Source of the DNA: Pseudomonadota bacterium
Lineage (GTDB): Bacteria > Pseudomonadota > Gammaproteobacteria > Steroidobacterales > Steroidobacteraceae
Reading direction: 5' to 3'
DNA length: 7,416 nt
Assembly: GCA_021781775.1 (NCBI GenBank)
Contig: JAJXWE010000063.1
Span: 1 to 7,416, forward strand
This document shows positions 1 to 5,434 of the stretch, in pieces. The position numbers were made by a program, and so were the translations under genes. The first letter of the stretch is position 1. The number at the start of each line of letters is the position of its first letter. The notes beneath the pieces were generated by a model. The model was given only the letters and a program-made list of their open reading frames with translations. It searched no databases and had not been told where the DNA came from.

Positions 1-1555
1 TCGCCATGGCGGTGAGCACCTGGCCGGCCACTCCGCCGTTGGCGCCGGCACCCAGGCCGACGATGTAGGTCTTGACGCCATTTTGCGCCAGCTGCTGCAG
101 CGTGGCGATGGCGTCGAGAACGGCCTGATCATTGGTGCCGGCGGTGTTCAGCGACCCATCGGTGTTGAAGGCCACCGTCTCGCCGTAGTTCACCGCCGCG
201 ACCGATCCGGGCGGCGGCCAGGAATGGCCCGAGAGGTCCTTGGTCGGCTGGCCGTCGGTGAGCAGGATGACATAGCGGTCCGGCGCGCAGCCGTTGGAGG
301 AGGGCGGGTTGTCGTACTTGAAGTAGTTGTACGCGTTCGCGAGCAGTCCGGCGATCGGTGACTGCTCGGCGCTTGCCTTGATCTCGCTGGTCGAGGTGGA
401 ATTGGTCTCGGGCGCCAGGTATTTGGCGAAGTAGCCGAGTGCGGTGTTGATGCTCGAGGTCGTGGGACTCTGGCCGGCATTGCCCTGCGTGAAGGTCACG
501 AGCGGTGCCCAGTATCCGCCACTCGGCGGCGCGGCGCTCTGCTGTGTCGCATCGAAGCCGAATCCTCTCTCCATGTACATCGTCTGCGGCGTGTAGGGAA
601 CGTACCCGGCATTGGTCGGGGTGGTCGTCGTGGCGCAGGAATTGATTTCGTTGTTGTAGCTTTCGGCGATGTTGCCGGGGTTCGAGTTGTACTGCGAGAG
701 CGTGTAGTTCGGCGGCCACGGGTTCGAGGGGGTCGGGCCGCCGTACACGAGGCACACCGGGGAGATGTAGCCTCCCGGGGCATACAACACGTCATTGATC
801 GTCGGATCATCGCTCGTGGTGCTCACCTGCATGTACGGGGCGCTCGAGAGCGACAGGCCCGCGCTGACCGTCACCAGCCCGGAGCTCGCGATGTTCTTGC
901 AGTTCGCATAGACGGTATTCGACGACGACAGGCTGGTGTAGTTGTAGCAGGGGTTGGCAATGTAGTTGTTGCCGGTGGTCTGGGTGGCGGTGAAATAGAA
1001 CGGCCCGCTCGTCGGACTCATCGCGTACAGCCAGGTTGTGTACTCCCCGAGGCTCGAGGTGCTGTAGTCCATCAGCGCGAAGTTCGTGTCAGCGATGAAG
1101 GACTGCAGGACCGCGGTGATCGCGGACTTGGCGATATTGAGCCGGCTGGCCGAGTTGTCACACTGCTCGCCGGACGTTCCGGGACAGGTCACGGTGTTCG
1201 GCGCGACGCCACCGCTGCCGGCGTTCACCGGCGGCGTGAACCCCGCCGGTATGGTGTAGTTCGCCGGGGAGCTCGAGTTTTGCAGCAGGCTGTAGCTCGA
1301 GTTCAACCCGCCGGCGCCGGTCATGATCGCCCCGGCCAGCGTGCCGTCCATCGACTGCGAGTTGCCGATGGCGATGACCACCTGCGGGTGCGCCGGGATG
1401 GTGACCGTGAGCGGCGTCTGCGAGATGTTGATCGTGGGGACGGCAGCGGCCGCCACGCCGCCGGTGTAGGCCGCCGTCAGCAGGCACACTGCGAGCCAGC
1501 CGGGCAGCCAGGTGGGGCGGCGGATCGGTCGGGAGGACGACTGTTCGATGCGCAT
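1..1555 (-). CDS. pilY1: PilY1-type type IV pilus tip adhesin, N-terminal part (runs off left edge)
   Basis: The frame is open from an ATG at 1555 to the window edge: 518 codons with no stop, so the C-terminal part is missing. PilY1 is a large exported protein at the pilus tip that acts in adhesion, surface sensing and control of retraction. Residues 1-37 look like a signal peptide (Arg-rich start, hydrophobic stretch about 16-31, Ala-rich end). A von Willebrand A-like region follows: a hydrophobic strand and GNSQSM at 64-69, where the usual DxSxS metal motif has lost its first Asp, and a strand ending LLTDGQP at about 431-437. The roughly 360 residues between are rich in Asn, Tyr, Ser and Thr and carry Cys 124, 132, 203, 219, 268, 307 and 423. 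AGAGGGA (1569-1563) lies 7 nt before the ATG and fixes the start. The gene begins 3 nt after pilX. The family call rests on operon position and this N-terminus; the C-terminal PilY1 beta-propeller and its calcium site are outside the window. Confidence 0.9.
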   Translation of the reverse strand, partial: MRIEQSSSRPIRRPTWLPGWLAVCLLTAAYTGGVAAAAVPTINISQTPLTVTIPAHPQVVIAIGNSQSMDGTLAGAIMTGAGGLNSSYSLLQNSSSPANYTIPAGFTPPVNAGSGGVAPNTVTCPGTSGEQCDNSASRLNIAKSAITAVLQSFIADTNFALMDYSTSSLGEYTTWLYAMSPTSGPFYFTATQTTGNNYIANPCYNYTSLSSSNTVYANCKNIASSGLVTVSAGLSLSSAPYMQVSTTSDDPTINDVLYAPGGYISPVCLVYGGPTPSNPWPPNYTLSQYNSNPGNIAESYNNEINSCATTTTPTNAGYVPYTPQTMYMERGFGFDATQQSAAPPSGGYWAPLVTFTQGNAGQSPTTSSINTALGYFAKYLAPETNSTSTSEIKASAEQSPIAGLLANAYNYFKYDNPPSSNGCAPDRYVILLTDGQPTKDLSGHSWPPPGSVAAVNYGETVAFNTDGSLNTAGTNDQAVLDAIATLQQLAQNGVKTYIVGLGAGANGGVAGQVLTAMA

Positions 1556-1558
1556 AGG

Positions 1559-2104
1559 TCATTCCCTCTCGTAGATGCTGCGCAGAGTGGCGGTGGCGGT
1601 CTGGTTTCCGCCGGTCGCGCGCGCGGTGACGGCGAATACCTGGACGCAGCCGTTGGCGCCGTAGCCCTGCTGGCACGCGCCGAGCGAGGTGCCCGGCATG
1701 GCGACCGAGGGCATCTGCTCGACGAAGAACTCCGGGGCGGCGGGGATCGACGCCAGGGTCGGTCCGGTATAGGTGAGCACCTGGCTGCCCGAACTCCAGT
1801 TGATGCCGGCGTAGACGCTGCCGGCAGCCGGATTGAGCGTGTAGAGACCGGCGTTGTTCTGGGAGAACGCGACGTAGGTGCCCTCGGCGATGTTCATCTC
1901 GGCGAAGCGCAACGCTGCGCCGGCCGCCTCGATGGCCATGTCGTGGTTGGCGTCGTTCTGCGCGAGACGCACCTCGGTCGTCTGGGTGCGGGCGAGCATC
2001 ACGGCGATCAACGTCAGCACCAGCAGAAAAATCAGGGAGACGAACAGCACGGCGCCGCGTTGTGACGCTGCCGAGGCCTTCGCGGGGGATGTCCGGGCAC
2101 TCAT
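1559..2104 (-). CDS. pilX: Type IV pilus minor pilin PilX
   Basis: This 181-aa protein has the form of PilX, a minor pilin of the priming complex at the pilus tip. A leader ends QRG at residues 15-17, the expected prepilin peptidase (PilD) site, followed by a hydrophobic helix, AVLFVSLIFLLVLTLIAV (18-35), and the conserved pattern of Arg, Thr-Thr-Glu, Asn and an Ala-rich segment with LRFAE at 65-69. Position +5 of the mature protein is Val instead of the Glu found in major pilins, as I recall for other PilX proteins. Cys144 and Cys153 could form a C-terminal disulfide loop. The ATG at 2104 lies 17 nt after the pilW stop, and no clear Shine-Dalgarno sequence precedes it, so translation may depend on ribosomes arriving from pilW. 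pilY1 follows after 3 nt. Confidence 0.9.
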   Translation of the reverse strand: MSARTSPAKASAASQRGAVLFVSLIFLLVLTLIAVMLARTQTTEVRLAQNDANHDMAIEAAGAALRFAEMNIAEGTYVAFSQNNAGLYTLNPAAGSVYAGINWSSGSQVLTYTGPTLASIPAAPEFFVEQMPSVAMPGTSLGACQQGYGANGCVQVFAVTARATGGNQTATATLRSIYERE

Positions 2105-2121
2105 GGGTGTTCGATGCAGGT

Positions 2122-3294
2122 TCAGTTGGTGGTGTTGCGCAGCGAAATGGTGGTCTCGAAGACCTGCCGCAGGCGCGTATCGATCGGCGCGGTGACCAGC
2201 GTGCCGAGCAGGTTGTAGGTGCGGGCCGTCGTCGGCTTGGGTATGGCGTAAAGCGGACTGGCCACGAGCAGCGCGATCTTGACGCTGACCACGCAGTTAA
2301 ACTCCACGCCGCCCGTGCCGGCGATGGGCGCACAGTTGGGGTTGGAGGCCACGGCGTTGGAGAGCTGATCGGCGGTGACGTACTCGGTCGCCGCCAGCGA
2401 GCCGGTGGTGTCCACCCCGTAGAGGATCTGCATGTTCTCGATGTCCGGGGCGATCTCGGCCGGGGGATTCGTGAAGGTGGGATTGCCGGCGAGGGAGTAC
2501 GAGTACAGCGCCCCATCGCCATCGGTGCCCTTGCCGATGTAGAAGACGAAGGTGTCGACGACGCCGATCTGCGCGCCGGGCGCGAAGGTCTCCCCGAGCG
2601 ACTGCACGAAGCTCACCGAGCTGCCGCTGACGCCCTGGATCTCATCGACGACCGAATTCGCGCAGTTCGAGATGACAGCGAGCTGGCCGGCGGCGAGCCC
2701 GGTGGTGCTCTGCACGCTCACTGTATTCGCGCCCGAGTCGGCGGTCGTGTACACCGGCGCGATCTGCGAGTACGTGGTGTGCACGGCGATGACGTCGCTG
2801 CCCTTGATGGGCAGCGCATTGCTCATGTTGCCCTCCGAGATCACCGAGGAGTCGAGCGCGCCGCCGAGTTCCGGAGTGCTATCCCAGTCGCCCTGGGAGG
2901 AGTCCCCGGGCGGCAGCGCCTGCAGGGTCAGGGCCGAGCCCGGGGCGCTTCCCGAGGCCTCGTAGCCGGACAGTGCCTCGGTGAAATCCCCCGTGAGGGG
3001 TGTCGGACTCAGGCCCGGCGACACCAGCTGGCGCAGGGTGCTGTTGCAGGCCATGTACCCGGCGCTGCGCACCGTCTGCTGCAGGATGTCGAGGGCGATG
3101 CGGCCGTTGTCGGCGAGCTCGGCGATGCCGGCGGTGTCGTTGGAGGCGGAATGCACGCTGATGAAGGTCGAGATCACCGCGCCCGTCACGATCAGTCCGA
3201 GCACCAGCGCGACCATCAGCTCGATCAGCGAGAAGCCGCCGGTGCGCGCCGGACGAGTCGCCTGCGCGGCGCGGTTGAGCAGGGTCGGCCTCAC
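2122..3294 (-). CDS. pilW: Type IV pilus minor pilin PilW
   Basis: This 390-aa protein matches PilW, the largest minor pilin, needed to start pilus assembly. The leader ends in Gly20; FSLIELMVALVLGLIV follows, with Glu25 at mature position +5, and then a helix with DNGRIALDILQQTVRSAGY (62-80) that is typical of PilW. Cys83, 211, 321 and 334 may make disulfides. The C-terminus, RQVFETTISLRN (376-387), is also typical. The start is GTG at 3294, overlapping the pilV stop as GTGA. GGAGAG (3306-3301) lies 6 nt upstream and supports this start. A longer reading of the frame reaches 3564 but would run deep into pilV with no leader, so I reject it. The overlap suggests translational coupling with pilV. 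Confidence 0.9.
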   Translation of the reverse strand: MRPTLLNRAAQATRPARTGGFSLIELMVALVLGLIVTGAVISTFISVHSASNDTAGIAELADNGRIALDILQQTVRSAGYMACNSTLRQLVSPGLSPTPLTGDFTEALSGYEASGSAPGSALTLQALPPGDSSQGDWDSTPELGGALDSSVISEGNMSNALPIKGSDVIAVHTTYSQIAPVYTTADSGANTVSVQSTTGLAAGQLAVISNCANSVVDEIQGVSGSSVSFVQSLGETFAPGAQIGVVDTFVFYIGKGTDGDGALYSYSLAGNPTFTNPPAEIAPDIENMQILYGVDTTGSLAATEYVTADQLSNAVASNPNCAPIAGTGGVEFNCVVSVKIALLVASPLYAIPKPTTARTYNLLGTLVTAPIDTRLRQVFETTISLRNTTN

Positions 3295-3842
3295 AGGACA
3301 CTCTCCAGGGTGAAGGAGGCCGGAGTGGGTGTCGCCGCGGGTGCCGTGCCGAACGCCCACTCGGCGAGGCTGTCGTCCCAGGTGATAGTGATGGTCGCCG
3401 TCGGCTGACCGGCGCCGCCGGGGAAGCTCATCACGACCTGTCCATCGCCGTTCGGCAGCGCGCCGGTGGTCACGCCGCTCGAGGAGTTCAGTTGCTGCTT
3501 CCACATGTACAGGTCGTACTGGGCGATCTGTGCCGGCGTACAGGTGTTGCCGGTGCCCTCGCACGTGAAGCCCGGGTTGGCGTAGGCGCCGTAGCCGACC
3601 GCATACCCGGGCGCCGTCAGCGCGTAGGCGCGGTTTGCGCGCATCTCATCGAGAATCGAGTAGGCGAGGTTGGCGGCCTGGGTGCGGAAGTAGGCGCTGT
3701 CGTTCGCCTTGACCGCGGCCAGCACCAGCCGGGCGACGCCGAGCATGCCGATGCTGATGACCAGCACGGCGACCAGCACCTCCACCAGGGTGAAGCCGTC
3801 GCTGCGGCGGGGGGGCACGGACAAGTGGTGCGGGTGTGTCAT
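3291..3842 (-). CDS. pilV: Type IV pilus minor pilin PilV
   Basis: This 183-aa protein fits PilV, a minor pilin of the tip priming complex. The leader (residues 1-16) ends RRSDG. The mature N-terminus FTLVEVLVAVLVISIGMLGVA carries Glu21 at +5 and the VISIGMLG segment characteristic of PilV. Cys94 and Cys101 bracket a short loop, followed by TPAQIAQYDLYMWKQQL, and a TITITWDDS strand (149-157) comes late, both familiar in this family. The chosen ATG at 3842 is 8 nt after the fimT stop. A second in-frame ATG at 3860 would add six residues and overlap fimT by 10 nt. Neither has a strong Shine-Dalgarno sequence; I prefer 3842 because it gives an ordinary leader length. A much longer frame starting at 3974 overlaps fimT and is unlikely. 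Confidence 0.88.
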   Translation of the reverse strand: MTHPHHLSVPPRRSDGFTLVEVLVAVLVISIGMLGVARLVLAAVKANDSAYFRTQAANLAYSILDEMRANRAYALTAPGYAVGYGAYANPGFTCEGTGNTCTPAQIAQYDLYMWKQQLNSSSGVTTGALPNGDGQVVMSFPGGAGQPTATITITWDDSLAEWAFGTAPAATPTPASFTLESVL

Positions 3843-3850
3843 GGCTGCGG

Positions 3851-4441
3851 TCACGGGCATACGAGCGCCTGCGCCGGAATGCCCAGCGTCTGGCCCGGAG
3901 TCGAGGAGGACTGGATGCCGCCGGTCGCGGCGACTTCGATGTCGCGGGCATAACTCGCGCCGCGGCGGTCGCACAAGGTGAAATACGTCGTCAGGTACAC
4001 CCCCGAGCCGGCGGCCGCCTGGACGAAACCGTTTGGCTGAAAGGTGAGCTGACTGACTCCCCCGCCGTTGAAACTGGCGCTGAGCGTATTGCCGGCATCG
4101 AGCTGCGGCATGGTCTGCAGGACGGTGGGCGTGGCGCCGCTGGTCGCGACGATCCAGCCGGTGCTCCAGGCGCTCGAGCCGTTGCAGGTGGCGCCGTCGC
4201 TGGACGAGCAGATCACCACGTTGGCGTCGCGCTTGACCGCCTCACTGCGGGCATAGGCGAGACTGGACAGCAGCGAGTCGGCCTGGGAGTCCTCGCGGCT
4301 GTTCTGCACGAACACCGTCAGGGACGGGATCGCGATGGCGATCAGGATCGCCGCGACGGTGAAGGTGACCAGCAGCTCGAGGAGCGTGAAGCCTGTCTCG
4401 CGGCTGCGGTGTTGGCCTGGTCCTGTGAGCGGATCTCGCAC
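3851..4441 (-). CDS. fimT: GspH/FimT-family minor pilin (FimT or FimU), first gene of the pilin operon
   Basis: This 196-aa pseudopilin of the GspH/FimT family opens the minor-pilin operon. Its leader ends in Gly17; FTLLELLVTFTVAAILIAIA follows with Glu22 at +5, then SLLSSLAYARSEAVKR (57-71), a family hallmark. Later come LTFQPNGFV (132-140), FTLCDRRG (154-161) and a GGIQSS segment. Cys78/Cys86 and Cys157/Cys195 are likely disulfide pairs. The position just before pilV is that of fimU in Pseudomonas, but many genomes label it fimT; sequence alone does not let me separate the two. The start is GTG at 4441: an in-frame stop at 4465-4463 excludes longer forms and the leader must lie downstream. 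AGGGG (4455-4451) is a plausible ribosome site 9 nt upstream, and it falls within a small hairpin. Confidence 0.9.
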   Translation of the reverse strand: MRDPLTGPGQHRSRETGFTLLELLVTFTVAAILIAIAIPSLTVFVQNSREDSQADSLLSSLAYARSEAVKRDANVVICSSSDGATCNGSSAWSTGWIVATSGATPTVLQTMPQLDAGNTLSASFNGGGVSQLTFQPNGFVQAAAGSGVYLTTYFTLCDRRGASYARDIEVAATGGIQSSSTPGQTLGIPAQALVCP

Positions 4442-4454
4442 GGGGTTTCGCCCC
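4442..4454 (-). promoter_or_regulatory. Small hairpin over the fimT ribosome-binding site
   Basis: On the minus strand GGGG (4454-4451), a CGAAA loop and CCCC (4445-4442) form a four-pair GC stem ending directly before the GTG start. The 5' arm is the core of the only plausible Shine-Dalgarno sequence (AGGGG). If formed, the stem would limit translation of the first gene of the operon. The stem is short and may be chance in GC-rich DNA. Confidence 0.3.
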
Positions 4455-4476
4455 TGCTGACTCTAAGTTGCGTCGG

Positions 4477-4482
4477 ACTGTA
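4477..4482 (-). promoter_or_regulatory. Weak candidate -10 element for the pilin operon
   Basis: TACAGT on the minus strand matches TATAAT at four of six positions and lies 35 nt before the fimT GTG. No good -35 box stands 16-18 nt upstream, which would fit a promoter that relies on an activator such as the candidate AlgR site about 75 nt further upstream. This is a guess from spacing and should be treated as such. Confidence 0.2.
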
Positions 4483-4557
4483 CTGGATCCTCCCCGGGGC
4501 AATCCAGGGATGGATCGTGTAATTCGGAGTGTTTCCGACCGGCGGGTGCCCGCGGGG

Positions 4558-4566
4558 GACGAACGG
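4558..4566 (-). promoter_or_regulatory. Candidate AlgR (LytTR-type) binding site upstream of fimT
   Basis: Read on the minus strand, this is CCGTTCGTC, an exact copy of the core sequence known for AlgR of Pseudomonas aeruginosa. It lies 116 nt before the fimT GTG. In P. aeruginosa AlgR directly activates the fimU-pilVWXY1Y2E operon, the same gene order as here, so the location is meaningful. That this organism has an AlgR with the same specificity is inference; no regulator gene is in the window. Confidence 0.45.
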
Positions 4567-4699
4567 CGCGCCGGGGAAAAGCGTGCGCCAAGTCCTTGAC
4601 TTTCACCGCCGGGTTTCGTCCGCAGCCGCGCCGTGCACAGCTGACATAACACGGCGATGGGCGCCGGGGTCCCGGGGCGTGCTGTGACGGCGGTCGTGA

Positions 4700-4729
4700 C
4701 CGGCTGGCCGCCCCGGGGCGGCCAGCCGG
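4700..4729. terminator. 30-nt perfect palindrome; possible 3'-end hairpin of the peroxiredoxin transcript
   Basis: The arms CCGGCTGGCCGCCCC and GGGGCGGCCAGCCGG are exact reverse complements with no spacer. In RNA they would fold into a very stable hairpin with a few central bases unpaired. It lies 40 nt after the peroxiredoxin stop. No run of T follows on either strand, so it is not a canonical intrinsic terminator; it may instead protect a 3' end, act with other factors, or work in both directions. Confidence 0.45.
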
Positions 4730-4734
4730 ACGCG

Positions 4735-4754
4735 GGCCCCTCAGCGACGGGGCC
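4735..4754. terminator. Second hairpin after the peroxiredoxin gene
   Basis: GGCCCC (4735-4740) and GGGGCC (4749-4754) pair across an 8-nt loop, 15 nt after the peroxiredoxin stop and only 5 nt from the larger palindrome. The pair of hairpins in series looks like a transcript end, though no T tract is present. Confidence 0.35.
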
Positions 4755-4769
4755 GCGCGGGTGAGTGGC

Positions 4770-5330
4770 TCAGTGGGTCGGGGCTTTGCGCTGCGCCTGG
4801 TTCCACCGGCGCAGCGCGGCCAGGGTGTTGGCAACGTGCTGGCGCGGATCGAGGTTCGTGTACGAGTAGAAGACCCGGTCGTGCGGGGTGATCACATACG
4901 AGGTGCGGTTGGCGAGCAGCGGATCCTGGGGCAGCACCACGTCGTAGGACTTGATGATCCGCCCGCTGGTGTCCGCCGCCACCGGGAATTTCTTGCGGCA
5001 GACGCTGACCGAGAAGCGTTTGAGCTTGGCGATCGGATCATGCGAGACGCCGATGACGGTGGCGCCGAGCGCCTTGAACTTCGGGATGGCCCGGGCGAAC
5101 AGGTGCGCCTCCATGGTGCACCCGGGCGTGAATGCGGCCGGGTAGAAGTAGAGCACCACCGGACCCTTCTTCAGCGCGTCGGCCAGCGAGAACGGGTAGG
5201 CCTTGCCGCCGCGGGTGGCCGTGGCGGTGAACAGCGGGGCCTTGGCCCCATCGGGCAGCGCGGCCATGGCCGCCTGCGCGAGCAGCAGCCCGGTCGCAAG
5301 CGCGAGAGTGAGAGTGAGGGTACGTCGCAT
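4770..5330 (-). CDS. Exported peroxiredoxin, PrxQ/BCP-like (AhpC/TSA family)
   Basis: This 186-aa thioredoxin-fold peroxidase should reduce peroxides through a catalytic cysteine. Residues 1-24 are a signal peptide (MRRT start, Leu/Ala-rich core, AMA-A end), so it acts outside the cytoplasm. The core runs from about residue 25: VVLYFYPAAFTPGC (58-71) holds the peroxidatic Cys71 within the expected Pro, Thr and Cys pattern, GVSHDP is at 94-99, FPVAAD at 115-120 and RTSYVI at 142-147. The usual PrxQ resolving cysteine five residues after the catalytic one is His76 here. Cys111, just before FPVAAD, is the only other cysteine and may do this job. The ATG at 5330 has an ideal AGGAGG (5342-5337) 6 nt upstream. 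It lies 104 nt after the LVIVD gene in the same direction and may share its transcript. The family is secure; the exact subclass is less so. Confidence 0.9.
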   Translation of the reverse strand: MRRTLTLTLALATGLLLAQAAMAALPDGAKAPLFTATATRGGKAYPFSLADALKKGPVVLYFYPAAFTPGCTMEAHLFARAIPKFKALGATVIGVSHDPIAKLKRFSVSVCRKKFPVAADTSGRIIKSYDVVLPQDPLLANRTSYVITPHDRVFYSYTNLDPRQHVANTLAALRRWNQAQRKAPTH

Positions 5331-5336
5331 GGCTCG

Positions 5337-5342
5337 CCTCCT
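5337..5342 (-). promoter_or_regulatory. Ribosome-binding site of the peroxiredoxin gene
   Basis: AGGAGG, 6 nt before the ATG at 5330, is the strongest Shine-Dalgarno sequence in the window. It fixes the start of the signal peptide and suggests strong translation. Confidence 0.8.
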
Positions 5343-5434
5343 GAGGTGACAGGTCGCGCATCATCGCGCATCGGGCGCACGAGGTCACGCGAACCGCCAC
5401 CGGGGCAGGGCACGCGGCAGCGGGCACGGCCGGC

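Larger units (their letters stand above)
4442..4769. other. Intergenic region between the peroxiredoxin and the pilin operon
   Basis: This 328-nt stretch has no credible gene. The part next to the peroxiredoxin stop holds two GC-rich hairpins (4735-4754 and 4700-4729). The part next to fimT holds the candidate AlgR site, a weak -10 element, the ribosome-site hairpin and two short inverted repeats: ATCCA/TGGAT (4502-4515) and TCGGA/TCCGA (4524-4538). The open frames here overlap real genes and have no ribosome site or recognisable product. Confidence 0.7.

Noticed and set aside
1158..2522. 454-codon minus-strand open frame across pilW, pilX and pilY1
   Set aside because: It is out of frame with three well-supported pilus genes and its product is Arg/Pro-rich without domains.
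2062..3408. 448-codon plus-strand open frame opposite pilW
   Set aside because: Antisense shadow of a clear pilin gene; composition is dominated by Arg, Gly and Ala and there is no ribosome site or recognisable fold.
3836..4522. 228-codon plus-strand open frame opposite fimT
   Set aside because: Shadow of the fimT gene, whose leader, helix and cysteines are clear on the minus strand.
4611..4620. Second AlgR-like half site, GGGTTTCGTC on the plus strand
   Set aside because: It matches the AlgR core at only about six of nine positions and is on the other strand, so it cannot be told from chance.
4463..4834. Minus-strand open frame between the peroxiredoxin and fimT
   Set aside because: It begins within the peroxiredoxin in another frame, reads through the hairpins, and gives an Arg/Pro-rich product with no family signature.
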